NCBI RefSeq assembly: GCF_000164865.1 | Contig: NC_014618.1 | Span: forward strand, 3,844,001 to 3,908,000 | Length of the DNA stretch: 64,000 bases | Direction: 5' to 3' | From: [Enterobacter] lignolyticus SCF1 | GTDB lineage: Bacteria > Pseudomonadota > Gammaproteobacteria > Enterobacterales > Enterobacteriaceae | Shown: positions 10,009 through 19,023 of the stretch, in pieces | Layout of the letters: the number at the start of each line of letters is the position of its first letter | Numbering within the stretch: position 1 is the first letter of the stretch | Position numbers and translations under genes: made by a program | The notes under the pieces: generated by a model | Database searches by the model: none | What the model was told of the DNA's origin: nothing | What the model saw: the letters and a program-made list of their open reading frames with translations, nothing else

Positions 10009-10863
10009 GTGCTGATTATCGAAACCCTGCCGCTGCTGCGCCAGCATATCCGCAGACTGCGTCAGGAAGGTAAACGTATCGCGCTGGTGCCCACCATGGG
10101 CAACCTGCATGATGGTCATATGAAGCTGGTTGACGAAGCGAAGGCGCGCGCCGATGTGGTGGTGGTGAGCATCTTCGTTAACCCGATGCAGTTCGACCGG
10201 GCCGACGACCTGGCGCGCTACCCGCGCACGCTGCAGGAAGACTGCGAAAAGCTGAACAAACGTAAAGTTGACCTGGTGTTTGCCCCTGAGCCTGCGGACA
10301 TCTACCCGCAGGGCACCGAAACGCAGACCTATGTCGACGTCCCGGGCCTCTCTACCATGCTGGAAGGCGCCAGCCGCCCGGGCCACTTCCGCGGCGTATC
10401 GACCATCGTCAGCAAGCTGTTTAACCTGGTTCAGCCGGATATCGCCTGCTTCGGCGAGAAGGACTTCCAGCAGCTGGCGCTGATCCGCAAAATGGTTACC
10501 GATATGGGTTACGACATCGACATCGTCGGCGTGCCTATCCTGCGGGCCAAAGACGGCCTGGCGCTAAGTTCCCGCAACGGCTACCTCACCGCGGAGCAGC
10601 GCAAAATCGCTCCTGGCCTGAGCAAAGTGCTGAACGGCGTCGCCGAAAAGCTGCAGGCAGGCAACCGCGATCTGGACGAAATGATCGCCCTTGCCGAACA
10701 GGAGCTGAACGACAAAGGCTTCCGCGCTGACGATATCCAGATCCGCGATGCCGACACGCTGCTTGAGTTCTCCGAAACCAGCAAACGCGCGGTTATCCTG
10801 ATGGCCGCATGGCTGGGTCAGGCGCGTCTGATTGACAATAAAGTGGTCGAGCTGCCCCTGTAG
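10009..10863 (+). CDS. panC: Pantothenate synthetase
   Basis: 284 residues. ATP-dependent condensation of pantoate with beta-alanine through a pantoyl-adenylate. Seen: [12 protein letters not shown] (nucleotidyltransferase HxGH-type motif, about residues 28-39), [23 protein letters not shown] and the KMSKS-like [10 protein letters not shown]. Starts with GTG at 10009, 11 nt after the panB stop, with AAGGAG upstream; the protein begins [10 protein letters not shown] as in E. coli. Its co-substrate beta-alanine is made by PanD, encoded 124 bp downstream. In E. coli K-12 an unrelated gene separates panC from panD; here nothing does. Confidence 0.97.
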   Translation: MLIIETLPLLRQHIRRLRQEGKRIALVPTMGNLHDGHMKLVDEAKARADVVVVSIFVNPMQFDRADDLARYPRTLQEDCEKLNKRKVDLVFAPEPADIYPQGTETQTYVDVPGLSTMLEGASRPGHFRGVSTIVSKLFNLVQPDIACFGEKDFQQLALIRKMVTDMGYDIDIVGVPILRAKDGLALSSRNGYLTAEQRKIAPGLSKVLNGVAEKLQAGNRDLDEMIALAEQELNDKGFRADDIQIRDADTLLEFSETSKRAVILMAAWLGQARLIDNKVVELPL

Positions 10864-10877
10864 ACAGGGGTTACAAA

Positions 10878-10900
10878 ACGGGCAATACTGCCCGTAATTG
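10878..10900 (+). terminator. Possible weak terminator after panC
   Basis: Seven-base-pair hairpin (ACGGGCA / TGCCCGT, loop ATAC) 14 nt after the panC stop, followed by AATTGATCGAATTTATC rather than a clean T-run. It may attenuate rather than stop transcription into panD. Confidence 0.35.
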
Positions 10901-10917
10901 ATCGAATTTATCTCTCT

Positions 10918-10962
10918 CCTCACCCTGCCCCTCATCCCTTTGAGAAAAGGGTTTGGGTGAGG
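10918..10962. repeat. CCTCACCC-type palindromic intergenic repeat
   Basis: Imperfect palindrome with CCTCACCC on the left and GGGTGAGG on the right, about 45 bp, occupying most of the panC-panD gap. Related sequences occur at 13195-13228, 18986-19006 and 23413-23444, all intergenic. Confidence 0.65.
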
Positions 10963-10987
10963 ACAACACAGCAACAAGGGTAAAGTT

Positions 10988-11368
10988 ATGATTCGCACTA
11001 TGCTGCAGGGCAAGCTCCACCGCGTGAAAGTGACTCAGGCGGACCTGCACTATGAAGGCTCCTGCGCCATCGATCAGGATTTTCTCGACGCGGCAGGGAT
11101 TCTTGAAAACGAAGCCATTGATATCTGGAATGTGAACAACGGCAAACGTTTTTCAACCTACGCCATCGCGGCGGAACGTGGTTCTAAAATCATCTCCGTG
11201 AACGGCGCGGCCGCACACTGCGCAAACGTTGGCGATATCGTGATTATCGCCAGCTTCGTCACCATGACGGATGAAGAAGCGCGCACCTGGCGACCGAACG
11301 TTGCCTATTTTGAAGGCGACAACGAAATGAAGCGCACCGCAAAAGCCATCCCGGTTCAGGTCGCGTAA
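10988..11368 (+). CDS. panD: Aspartate 1-decarboxylase proenzyme
   Basis: 126 residues. Pyruvoyl-dependent decarboxylase making beta-alanine for pantothenate. The self-cleavage site is Gly24-Ser25 in HYEGSCAID; Ser25 becomes the pyruvoyl group of the alpha chain. Y58 and the NGAAAH segment (about 72-77), needed for processing and catalysis, are present. Processing requires the maturation factor PanZ, not encoded here. It lies just downstream of panC after a palindromic repeat, and its stop is only 3 nt from the stop of convergent yadE, with no terminator between them. Confidence 0.97.
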   Translation: MIRTMLQGKLHRVKVTQADLHYEGSCAIDQDFLDAAGILENEAIDIWNVNNGKRFSTYAIAAERGSKIISVNGAAAHCANVGDIVIIASFVTMTDEEARTWRPNVAYFEGDNEMKRTAKAIPVQVA

Positions 11369-11371
11369 AAG

Positions 11372-12619
11372 TCACCCCTGCGGCTGGTTGCTGACCAGCC
11401 GCGACATGGCCTCCAGCGAATCCGTTCTTAAGATATACAGCCGCTTCAGTAAGAACGGATTATCCCCCGGCTTCACCTTCCCTGTCACCGTTGTCACCGC
11501 CATATGGAACCCGGCGTCATTCGCCGCCTGAATCGCCGTGGCGTTATAGCCGCCAAAGGGGTAGGAAAGATACAGCACGTGCGGATTAAACTGCGACAGC
11601 CCGCGCCTTGATCGCGCGAAATCGAACAGAATGTTGTGGTAGCTACGGCTCAGCAGAATCGGGCGGTGGTACGCATCCACCCGGTGCAGAAAGTGGGTGT
11701 GCGACTGTACGTCAAACACGTCCTGAATCTCTTTTAGCTCCGAAACGCTCATAAACTGCAGCGATTTGGGCTCCCACTTCTGCGGATGGCGCTTAATACG
11801 CGACGAAATAATAAACGCAGTGGCCTTAAAACCATACGCTCGCAGAACAGGCCAGGCATAGCGGTTTACCGACTTCAGACCGTCGTCAAAGGTAATGACC
11901 ACCGCGCGGGCGGGTAAATTCATTTTATTGCGCACATATCCTTCCAGCTGATACATGCTCAGCGTGGTATATCCCTGGTCGCGCAGCCACGTCATCTGGT
12001 TGCTGAACGCGCGCACCGAGGTGGTCGTGGAGGTATGGCGAAAACGGGTGTTCTCTTCATCGCGCAAAATGTGGTGATAGGTCAGCACCGGAATGCCGTT
12101 ATCCGGCTGCGCATCGAGGCTGCTAACCCACGCCAGCCGGTTGCCGATACGAATCTGATACCAGGTCTGGTTCAGCCGGTCCTTGAGCTTGCCGATAATC
12201 GGGTAGCGCAGGTTATCCGCCAGCGTGCCGAAAGGCGCGCTGCCGACATCCGGCGCGTTATAGACCGGCGTGTCGCGCCAGGTTATCAGGTTCTGATTGC
12301 TCAACGGTTTATTCAGGTCGCCCAGGTTATCTTCGACGCGCTGCTTACCCTGCACCGGCTCCAGATGCCCTTTATCGATAAACCCGGTACCGAAGCCAAA
12401 GTTAAATTCGTAATAGTCGGCCCGCGTCGGCACCACCGCCAGAATTTGTCCGGCGCGCACGTTGCCGACGGTGACAACGTCGTTGCCCACCTGCGCCCAG
12501 ATAATGGCGTCTTCCGTCGTTTGCATATAGCGGGCGGGCTGCCCTTGCTGGCTGAGCAGGCTGGCGCTAGCGCTGCCGGAGAGGAGTAACAGGAGAGAGA
12601 AAACCACGCGAATCAGCAT
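11372..12619 (-). CDS. yadE: Secreted polysaccharide deacetylase-family protein YadE
   Basis: 415 residues. N-terminal signal peptide (about 1-20, SGSASA cleavage region), a middle part with SH3b-like wall-binding features ([27 protein letters not shown]), then a NodB/CE4 deacetylase domain. Catalytic motifs seen: TFDDG (motif 1, with the metal-binding Asp), SHTHFLH (motif 2, the HxxxH metal ligands) and [10 protein letters not shown] (motif 3). Likely removes acetyl groups from an envelope polysaccharide, but the substrate is unknown, also in E. coli. Convergent with panD. Similar in length to E. coli YadE (409). Confidence 0.9.
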   Translation of the reverse strand: MLIRVVFSLLLLLSGSASASLLSQQGQPARYMQTTEDAIIWAQVGNDVVTVGNVRAGQILAVVPTRADYYEFNFGFGTGFIDKGHLEPVQGKQRVEDNLGDLNKPLSNQNLITWRDTPVYNAPDVGSAPFGTLADNLRYPIIGKLKDRLNQTWYQIRIGNRLAWVSSLDAQPDNGIPVLTYHHILRDEENTRFRHTSTTTSVRAFSNQMTWLRDQGYTTLSMYQLEGYVRNKMNLPARAVVITFDDGLKSVNRYAWPVLRAYGFKATAFIISSRIKRHPQKWEPKSLQFMSVSELKEIQDVFDVQSHTHFLHRVDAYHRPILLSRSYHNILFDFARSRRGLSQFNPHVLYLSYPFGGYNATAIQAANDAGFHMAVTTVTGKVKPGDNPFLLKRLYILRTDSLEAMSRLVSNQPQG

Positions 12620-12682
12620 GCGCTTTTAACCGTCAGGTTGAATCAGCCTGTATTGTAACAAAAGAGCTATCAATACCAACGG

Positions 12683-13123
12683 TTAATTCGCATACAGGTC
12701 ATGCAGCAGAACAAAAGGGGGATTTTTTTGCTGCTGGTGCCACAGGCTGCTTACACCGGGGCCGCCCGCATCGACGATCGCATGGCGAAAGGCATCGCTG
12801 CTCAGGGAATCCCGCAGCGGATACATTTTCTCAATCAATGAATAGCTGATGCCGGAGATCACTTCACAGTGTGAGTGTTTGTGGCTCATCAGCGCCGCCG
12901 CGCGGTAAGGCGGCTCGCCGGTTTTATCGGTGAGGAAAATAACGCCCTCGCCGGAATCCGTTTCATGCAGCGCGTCGCACATCATCCGGCTCAGCATATT
13001 GGTACTCAGGCCCGGCCAGAAATTGACGGCCCGGCAGTTCACCAGCGGTCCGTACTTTTCCTCCAGACGCCCGAGCAACGCCTGCGCGTCATCGTCAAAG
13101 CATGTAATTACCCAACCCAGCAT
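12683..13123 (-). CDS. yadI: PTS EIIA (mannose-family) like protein YadI, phospho-His missing
   Basis: 146 residues, closely similar to E. coli YadI over its whole length (AVNFW.GLS.NMLSRMMCDALHE, SSLWHQQQKNPPFVL). The family fold is that of the EIIA domain of mannose-type phosphotransferase permeases, phosphorylated by HPr on a His near residue 9-10. As I recall E. coli YadI reads CHDD at 8-11; here the codons clearly give C-F-D-D, so the phosphorylatable His is replaced by Phe (TTT). No EIIB, EIIC or EIID gene is nearby. It therefore probably cannot carry phosphate through the usual residue and may be a regulatory remnant. Function unknown. Confidence 0.85.
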   Translation of the reverse strand: MLGWVITCFDDDAQALLGRLEEKYGPLVNCRAVNFWPGLSTNMLSRMMCDALHETDSGEGVIFLTDKTGEPPYRAAALMSHKHSHCEVISGISYSLIEKMYPLRDSLSSDAFRHAIVDAGGPGVSSLWHQQQKNPPFVLLHDLYAN

Positions 13124-13194
13124 CGCGCCACTCCTTAACAGGCAGGTAGTTTAGCGAAGCAACCATCGGGGCATGGTGAGGTCGATCAATTTTT

Positions 13195-13228
13195 CCCCAT
13201 CCCTCTCCCTTGCCGGAAAGAGATGGGG
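13195..13228. repeat. CCCTCTCCC-type palindromic repeat
   Basis: Imperfect inverted repeat with CCCCATC at the left end and GATGGGG at the right, containing CCCTCTCCC, in the 120-bp gap between yadI and yadH. Same family as the repeats at 10918, 18986 and 23413. Confidence 0.6.
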
Positions 13229-13243
13229 CGAAGGTCAAAAAAA

Positions 13244-14014
13244 TCAGCTACGTAGACCGCGGCCGCGCTGGATCAGATACCAGCACAGCAGATAAAACGC
13301 GACGATAAATATGGCCAGCACCGCTACCGTGGTAAACAGCGGCACATCGGTAATTCCGAGGAAGCCGAAGCGGAAGCCGCTAATCATGTACACGATCGGG
13401 TTGAGGTGCGACAGCCCCTGCCAGAACGGCGGCAGCAGCGTCAGCGAATAGAACACCCCGCCAAGATAGGTCAGCGGCGTCAGCACGAAGGTCGGGATCA
13501 GGCTGATGTCATCAAACGTCTTGGCAAAAACGGCGTTAAGCAGCCCCGCCAGCGAGAACAGCACCGCCGTCATCAGCAGCGTCAGGGCGACGAACAGCCA
13601 CGAATGCACCTGGAACGGGACAAAGAACAGCGACACCGCCGTGACCAGAATGCCCACGCACAGGCCGCGCGCCACGCCGCCGCCGACATAGCCGGCGATG
13701 ATCACGTGCGTCGGCACCGGCGCCACCAGCAGCTCTTCGATGTTGCGCTGGAACTTGGCGCTAAAAAATGATGACGCCACGTTGGCGTAGGCGTTGGTGA
13801 TCACCGCCATCATAATCAGCCCCGGTACGATAAACTGCATGTAGCTAAAACCATGCATTTCGCCGATACGCGAGCCGATCAGGTTGCCGAAGATGATGAA
13901 GTAAAGCGTCATCGTAATCACCGGCGGTACCAGCGTTTGCACCCAGATGCGCATGAAACGGTGGATCTCTTTGGTCCAGATGCTTTTCAGCGCAACCCAA
14001 TAAAGCTGCATCAT
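13244..14014 (-). CDS. yadH: ABC-2 type exporter permease YadH
   Basis: 256 residues with about six hydrophobic membrane segments and the ABC-2 signature region near GLLNAVFAKTFDDISLIPTF and FYSLTLLPPFWQGLSHLNP. Forms the membrane part of an exporter with the ATPase YadG, whose stop overlaps the yadH start by 4 nt. The pair is annotated as a putative drug or lipid-type exporter, but no substrate has been shown as far as I know. Nearly the same as E. coli YadH (256 residues). Confidence 0.93.
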   Translation of the reverse strand: MMQLYWVALKSIWTKEIHRFMRIWVQTLVPPVITMTLYFIIFGNLIGSRIGEMHGFSYMQFIVPGLIMMAVITNAYANVASSFFSAKFQRNIEELLVAPVPTHVIIAGYVGGGVARGLCVGILVTAVSLFFVPFQVHSWLFVALTLLMTAVLFSLAGLLNAVFAKTFDDISLIPTFVLTPLTYLGGVFYSLTLLPPFWQGLSHLNPIVYMISGFRFGFLGITDVPLFTTVAVLAIFIVAFYLLCWYLIQRGRGLRS

Positions 14015-14937
14015 GCCTGTTCTCCTTTCTTATTGTGCACCAGCGTGACGAACAGCTCTTCCAGGCGGTTGGCCTTATTACGCATGCTAAGTACCTGCAC
14101 GCCCTGCTCGCTCAGTTGGCTGAACACGCTGTTGATGCCCTGCTCGCGCAGCACTTCCACCTCAAGCGTCGAGGTATCCACCAGGCGGTACTGGTAGCCG
14201 TCAAGCTGCGGCAGCGGGCTTTTCGGCGCCAGATCGAGAATGAAGGTTTCTGATTTCAGCTTGGAGAGCAAATTCTTCATCGAGGTGTTCTCCACCAGCT
14301 CGCCGTGCTGGATGATGCCGATGTTGCGGCACAGCATCTCCGCCTCTTCCAGATAGTGGGTGGTGAGAATAATAGTGGTGCCTTTGTCATTAAGGTCCTT
14401 CAGAAAGCCCCACATCGAGCGGCGTAATTCGATATCCACCCCCGCCGTCGGCTCGTCAAGAATCAGCAGTTTTGGCTCGTGCATCAGCGCGCGGGCGATC
14501 ATCAGGCGGCGCTTCATGCCCCCGGACAGCATGCGCGCACGTTCGTTGCGTTTTTCCCACAGATCGAGCTGTTTTAAGTACTTTTCGCTGCGTAAAACCG
14601 CTTCACGACGCTCCACGCCGTAATAGCCCGCCTGGTTAACAACTATCTGCTGTACGGTCTCGAACGGGTTGAAGTTAAACTCCTGCGGCACCAGCCCCAG
14701 CTGGCGCTTGGCGTTGACCACGTCTTTATCCAGGTCATAGCCGAATACGTTCACCGCGCCGGAGGATTTGTTGACCAGCGAGCTGATGATGCCAATGGTG
14801 GTGGATTTACCCGCGCCGTTAGGCCCCAGAAGCGCGTAAAAGTCGCCTGCCTCAACGCTCAGGTCGATACCGCGCAGCGCCTGAACCCCGCCCGGGTAGG
14901 TCTTTTTAAGCTGTTTTAATTCCAGTGCAATGGTCAT
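14011..14937 (-). CDS. yadG: ABC exporter ATP-binding protein YadG
   Basis: 308 residues. Nucleotide-binding domain with Walker A GPNGAGKS (39-46), Q-loop near VPQEF, ABC signature LSGGMKRR, Walker B LLILDEPTAGVD and the switch His in TTHYLEE. The roughly 80 residues after the ATPase domain are typical of DrrA/CcmA-type exporters. Partner of YadH (4-nt overlap). It is divergent from can, sharing a 109-bp gap. Substrate unknown. Confidence 0.94.
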   Translation of the reverse strand: MTIALELKQLKKTYPGGVQALRGIDLSVEAGDFYALLGPNGAGKSTTIGIISSLVNKSSGAVNVFGYDLDKDVVNAKRQLGLVPQEFNFNPFETVQQIVVNQAGYYGVERREAVLRSEKYLKQLDLWEKRNERARMLSGGMKRRLMIARALMHEPKLLILDEPTAGVDIELRRSMWGFLKDLNDKGTTIILTTHYLEEAEMLCRNIGIIQHGELVENTSMKNLLSKLKSETFILDLAPKSPLPQLDGYQYRLVDTSTLEVEVLREQGINSVFSQLSEQGVQVLSMRNKANRLEELFVTLVHNKKGEQA

Positions 14938-15046
14938 TAAAAATTTCTCTTTTAAAAATCCTGCAATCGATGTGTGGTTTTAAATGAAGCCGAGTTGACC
15001 TATATTAGCGCAACGCACTTACCTTGGTTACAGGTCGTTAACTTCC

Positions 15047-15709
15047 ATGAAAGAGATAGATACACTCATCAGCAATAATGCACTATGGTCAAAAATGCTG
15101 GTGGAAGAGGACCCCGGTTTTTTTGAGAAACTGGCGCAAGCGCAGAAGCCGCGCTTTCTATGGATTGGATGTTCCGATAGCCGCGTCCCCGCCGAACGCC
15201 TGACGGGTCTGGAGCCGGGTGAACTGTTCGTTCACCGCAACGTGGCCAACCTGGTGATTCACACCGACCTCAACTGCCTGTCAGTGGTGCAGTATGCCGT
15301 TGACGTGCTGGAAGTCGAGCACATTATCATCTGCGGCCACTATGGCTGCGGCGGCGTTCAGGCGGCCGTTGAGAACCCGGAGCTGGGGCTTATTGACAAC
15401 TGGCTGCTGCACATCCGCGATATCTGGTTCAAGCATAGCTCTCTGCTCGGCGAAATGCCGCAGGAACGTCGTCTCGACACCCTGTGCGAGCTGAACGTCA
15501 TGGAGCAGGTCTATAACCTCGGACACTCCACCATCATGCAGTCCGCCTGGAAGCGCGGCCAGAAGGTGACCATTCACGGCTGGGCATACGGTATTCATGA
15601 CGGTCTGCTGCGCGATCTCGACGTGACCGCAACCAACCGCGAATCCCTCGAGCAGGGTTACCGTAAAGGGCTGTCCAACCTGCACATCAAACACATTAAC
15701 CACAAATAG
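15047..15709 (+). CDS. can: Beta-class carbonic anhydrase
   Basis: 220 residues, as in E. coli Can (YadF). Interconverts CO2 and bicarbonate; needed in air to supply bicarbonate for carboxylation reactions. Zinc ligands C42, D44, H98 and C101 (CSDSR and HYGCGG) are all present, with the Arg of the CSDSR dyad that triggers the pH-dependent active form. The 109-bp divergent gap to yadG must hold its promoter; no clear hexamer pair could be chosen. Followed by a BIME separating it from convergent hpt. Confidence 0.97.
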   Translation: MKEIDTLISNNALWSKMLVEEDPGFFEKLAQAQKPRFLWIGCSDSRVPAERLTGLEPGELFVHRNVANLVIHTDLNCLSVVQYAVDVLEVEHIIICGHYGCGGVQAAVENPELGLIDNWLLHIRDIWFKHSSLLGEMPQERRLDTLCELNVMEQVYNLGHSTIMQSAWKRGQKVTIHGWAYGIHDGLLRDLDVTATNRESLEQGYRKGLSNLHIKHINHK

Positions 15710-15721
15710 CGCTTGTTAAAA

Positions 15722-15797
15722 AGCCGGGTGGCGGCTAACGCCTTACCCGGCCTACAAGCCTGCGACGTAGGCCTGATAAGCGAAGCGCCATCAGGCA
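15722..15797. repeat. BIME between convergent can and hpt
   Basis: Two REP units in inverted orientation: 15722-15756 (GCCGGGTGGCGG...CCTTACCCGGCCTAC) and 15766-15797 (CGTAGGCCTGATAAGCG...CATCAGGCA). It fills the gap between the two convergent stop codons and can act as a bidirectional RNA-stabilising or terminator-like element. Confidence 0.9.
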
Positions 15798-15812
15798 CGC
15801 CAACCGATACCC

Positions 15813-16349
15813 TTACTCGTCCAGCAGCACCACTTTGCCGATATACGGCAGATGACGATAGCGCTGCGCGTAGTCGATACCGTAGCCCACCACAAATTCG
15901 TCCGGGATGGAGAAGCCGATATATTCGACCGGCACATTCACCTCACGGCGAGACGGTTTATCCAGCAGCGTACAGATAGCCAGCGACTTCGGTTCGCGCA
16001 GGCTCAGAATCTCACGAACCTTCGACAGCGTATTGCCGGAGTCGATAATATCTTCAACGATCAGCACGTCTTTACCGCGGATATCTTCATCCAGATCCTT
16101 GAGGATTTTGACATCGCGCGTCGTCGACATACCGCTGCCGTAGCTGGAGGCCGTCATAAAATCGACTTCGTGCGAGACGTGAACTTCACGGCACAGGTCG
16201 GCCATAAACATGAATGAACCGCGCAGTAGCCCCACCAGCACCATGTCGCTGCCGCTGTCTTTATAACGCTCAGTAATCTGACGACCTAATTCGGCGATAC
16301 GTGCTTTGATCTCCGCTTCCGGGATCATCACTTCAACAGTATGTTTCAT
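15813..16349 (-). CDS. hpt: Hypoxanthine phosphoribosyltransferase
   Basis: 178 residues, almost identical to E. coli Hpt. Salvages hypoxanthine (and less well guanine) with PRPP to IMP/GMP. The PRPP-binding loop [13 protein letters not shown] is present, as are [13 protein letters not shown] and the flexible loop [13 protein letters not shown]. The ATG at 16349 is chosen because it gives [13 protein letters not shown] as in E. coli; a GTG at 16361 would add MVSF. Divergent from gcd, with a CRP site between them about 130 bp upstream of this start. It complements guaC at 44-45 kb in purine interconversion. Confidence 0.97.
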   Translation of the reverse strand: MKHTVEVMIPEAEIKARIAELGRQITERYKDSGSDMVLVGLLRGSFMFMADLCREVHVSHEVDFMTASSYGSGMSTTRDVKILKDLDEDIRGKDVLIVEDIIDSGNTLSKVREILSLREPKSLAICTLLDKPSRREVNVPVEYIGFSIPDEFVVGYGIDYAQRYRHLPYIGKVVLLDE

Positions 16350-16478
16350 AAAACTAACCACTTGATTTCAGAGATAAATCTCTCAACACCCCGAAAGCCA
16401 TTCGCGGCGCTGATCGGCAAGCCATGCAGTATACCAGCAAAACCCTTTTTCCGGTGTATGAGTTAATAAGGCCATAAT

Positions 16479-16494
16479 TGTGATTCCGATCACA
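16479..16494. promoter_or_regulatory. CRP-cAMP binding site between hpt and gcd
   Basis: TGTGATTCCGATCACA, a full match to the TGTGA-N6-TCACA consensus, flanked by AT-rich sequence. It overlaps the likely -35 of gcd, fitting the known cAMP-CRP repression of gcd in E. coli, and could activate divergent hpt. Confidence 0.85.
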
Positions 16495-16512
16495 CTTGTT
16501 AAATCCTATAAT
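16484..16512 (+). promoter_or_regulatory. Probable gcd promoter overlapping the CRP site
   Basis: A perfect TATAAT at 16507-16512 with a poor -35 (TTCCGA, 16484-16489) at 17-bp spacing, inside the CRP site. The gcd ATG is 43 nt downstream of the -10. Confidence 0.55.
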
Positions 16513-16554
16513 TAATTGCTATTAAAAAATTAACAAGTTGAGTGGTGTTTTCTT

Positions 16555-18945
16555 ATGGCAGAAATAAAAACGCAACAGTCCGCGCTTCTGGTGAAGCTGA
16601 CGGCGCTGTTTGCAGCCTTTTGCGGGCTGTATCTGTTAATCGGCGGCGCCTGGCTGGTGTCGCTCGGCGGCTCCTGGTACTACCCCGTCGCAGGCCTGGT
16701 GATGCTGGGCGTGACCGCCATGCTGTGGCGCGGCAAGCGCGCGGCGCTGTGGCTGTATGCGCTGCTGCTGCTGGCAACCATGCTATGGGGCGTCTGGGAG
16801 GTCGGCTTTGACTTCTGGGCGCTGACGCCGCGCAGCGATATCCTGGTGTTTTTTGGCATCTGGCTTATCCTGCCGTTCGTCTGGCGCCGTCTGCGTGTTC
16901 CCTCCGCTGGCGCGGTCGGCGCGCTGGTGGCAGTACTGCTGATTAGCGGCGGCATTCTTACCTGGGCGGGCTTCCATGACCCGCAGGAGATTAACGGTAC
17001 GCTGAGCACCGATACCGCACCGGCGGCCTCCATCTCCCAGGTAGCCGATAGCGACTGGCCGGCCTATGGCCGCAATCAGGAAGGCCAGCGCTGGTCGCCG
17101 CTGAAGCAGATAACGTCTGATAACGTGCACCAGCTGAAAGAGGCATGGGTATTTCGTACCGGCGATCTGAAAGGCCCTAACGATCCTGGCGAAATCACCA
17201 ACGAGGTCACGCCGATTAAAATTGGCGACATGCTGTATCTCTGCTCCGCCCACCAGCGCCTGTTCGCTCTGGATGCGGCGACCGGGAAAGAGAAATGGCG
17301 CTTCGACCCGCAGTTGAACGCCAACCCGAGCTTCCAGCACGTGACCTGCCGCGGCGTCTCTTACCACGACGCAACTGCGGATAATGCGCCTGCGGACGTG
17401 GTTGCCGACTGCCCGCGCCGCATCCTGCTGCCGGTGAACGATGGCCGCCTGTTCGCGCTGAATGCGCAAACCGGTAAGCCGTGCGAAACCTTTGCCAACA
17501 AGGGGATCCTCAACCTGCAAACCAGCATGCCGGTCACCACGCCGGGCATGTATGAACCAACCTCGCCGCCGATCGTCACCGATAAGGTCATTGTGATTGC
17601 CGGCGCGGTCACCGATAACTTCTCCACCCGCGAACCGTCCGGCGTTATTCGCGGCTTCGACGTGAATACCGGCAAGCTGCTGTGGGCCTTCGATCCGGGC
17701 GCGAAAGATCCGAACGCTATCCCGGAAGACGAGCACCGCTTCACCTTCAACTCGCCGAACTCCTGGGCGCCGGCGGCGTATGACGCCAGGCTGGATCTCG
17801 TGTACCTGCCGATGGGCGTCACCACGCCGGATATCTGGGGCGGCAACCGCACGCCGGAGCAGGAGCGCTACGCCAGCGCGATTGTGGCGCTGAACGCGAC
17901 CACCGGTAAGCTGGTCTGGAGCTACCAGACGGTGCACCATGACCTGTGGGATATGGACCAGCCGTCGCAGCCGACGCTTGCCGATATTACCGTTGACGGT
18001 AAAACCGTACCGGTTATCTACGCCCCGGCGAAAACCGGCAACATCTTCGTGCTCGACCGCCGCAACGGCCAGCTTGTCGTGCCTGCGCCGGAACAGCCGG
18101 TACCGCAGGGCGCGGCGAAAGGCGATCGCGTCAGCCCGACGCAGCCGTTCTCCGAACTGACGTTCCGCCCGAAAAAAGACCTGACCGGCGCGGATATGTG
18201 GGGCGCGACCATGTTCGACCAGCTGGTATGCCGCGTCATGTTCCATCAGATGCGCTATGAGGGCATCTTCACGCCGCCGTCTGAGCAGGGCACGCTGGTC
18301 TTCCCGGGCAACCTTGGCATGTTCGAGTGGGGCGGTATTTCGGTTGACCCGAACCGTCAGGTGGCGATCGCTAACCCGATTGCGCTGCCGTTCGTCTCAA
18401 AACTGATCCCCCGCGGCCCCGGCAACCCGATGGAGCCGCCGAAGGATGCCAAAGCCAGCGGTACGGAATCCGGTATTCAGCCGCAGTACGGCGTGCCGTT
18501 TGGCGTCACGCTGAACCCGTTCCTGTCGCCGTTCGGCCTGCCGTGCAAACAGCCGGGCTGGGGCTATATCTCGGCGCTGGATCTGAAAACCAACCAGATC
18601 GCGTGGAAAAAACGTATTGGTACGCCGCAGGACAGCCTGCCGTTCCCGATGCCGTTTAAGCTGCCGTTTACGCTGGGGATGCCGATGCTGGGCGGTCCGA
18701 TTTCCACCGCGGGCAACGTGCTGTTCGTCGCCGCAACCGCAGATAACTACCTGCGCGCGTACAACATGACCAACGGGGATAAACTGTGGGAAGGCCGTCT
18801 GCCCGCAGGCGGACAGGCAACGCCGATGACCTATGAAGTGAATGGCAAGCAGTATGTTGTCATCTCGGCAGGGGGCCACGGCTCGTTTGGTACAAAACTC
18901 GGCGATTATATTGTCGCGTATGCGCTGCCTGACGACGCAAAATAA
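16555..18945 (+). CDS. gcd: Membrane-bound PQQ-dependent glucose dehydrogenase
   Basis: 796 residues. Oxidises periplasmic glucose to gluconolactone and passes electrons to ubiquinone. Seen: an N-terminal membrane anchor with about five hydrophobic segments (to roughly residue 145), then a large periplasmic beta-propeller with quinoprotein tryptophan-docking repeats (for example DWPAYGRNQEGQRWSPL, GKLVWSYQTVHHDLWDMD) and the C-terminal GGPISTAGNVLFVAATAD region. No pqq synthesis genes are in the window, so whether the holoenzyme forms depends on the rest of the genome or on external PQQ. Promoter overlaps a CRP site; a UUCG-loop terminator follows. Confidence 0.97.
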   Translation: MAEIKTQQSALLVKLTALFAAFCGLYLLIGGAWLVSLGGSWYYPVAGLVMLGVTAMLWRGKRAALWLYALLLLATMLWGVWEVGFDFWALTPRSDILVFFGIWLILPFVWRRLRVPSAGAVGALVAVLLISGGILTWAGFHDPQEINGTLSTDTAPAASISQVADSDWPAYGRNQEGQRWSPLKQITSDNVHQLKEAWVFRTGDLKGPNDPGEITNEVTPIKIGDMLYLCSAHQRLFALDAATGKEKWRFDPQLNANPSFQHVTCRGVSYHDATADNAPADVVADCPRRILLPVNDGRLFALNAQTGKPCETFANKGILNLQTSMPVTTPGMYEPTSPPIVTDKVIVIAGAVTDNFSTREPSGVIRGFDVNTGKLLWAFDPGAKDPNAIPEDEHRFTFNSPNSWAPAAYDARLDLVYLPMGVTTPDIWGGNRTPEQERYASAIVALNATTGKLVWSYQTVHHDLWDMDQPSQPTLADITVDGKTVPVIYAPAKTGNIFVLDRRNGQLVVPAPEQPVPQGAAKGDRVSPTQPFSELTFRPKKDLTGADMWGATMFDQLVCRVMFHQMRYEGIFTPPSEQGTLVFPGNLGMFEWGGISVDPNRQVAIANPIALPFVSKLIPRGPGNPMEPPKDAKASGTESGIQPQYGVPFGVTLNPFLSPFGLPCKQPGWGYISALDLKTNQIAWKKRIGTPQDSLPFPMPFKLPFTLGMPMLGGPISTAGNVLFVAATADNYLRAYNMTNGDKLWEGRLPAGGQATPMTYEVNGKQYVVISAGGHGSFGTKLGDYIVAYALPDDAK

Positions 18946-18950
18946 AAGCG

Positions 18951-18978
18951 AAACGGCAACTTCGGTTGCCGTTTTTGT
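18951..18978 (+). terminator. Intrinsic terminator of gcd
   Basis: Nine-base-pair stem AACGGCAAC / GTTGCCGTT closed by a stable TTCG tetraloop, then TTTTTGTG. Because of its symmetry it may also help end cueO transcripts on the other strand. Confidence 0.9.
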
Positions 18979-18985
18979 GTTTGTT

Positions 18986-19006
18986 CCCTCTCCCCACGGG
19001 AGAGGG
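18986..19006. repeat. Short CCCTCTCCC palindrome
   Basis: CCCTCTCCC followed, after a 3-nt spacer, by GGGAGAGGG, giving 9-bp inverted arms, between the gcd terminator and the cueO stop. Core unit of the family also seen at 10918, 13195 and 23413. Confidence 0.7.
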
Positions 19007-19023
19007 CATCAGCCCGCGCAACC

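Noticed and set aside
16783..18246. A 487-codon minus-strand open frame inside gcd
   Set aside because: Antisense of gcd with Arg/His-rich composition; gcd is full length and intact.
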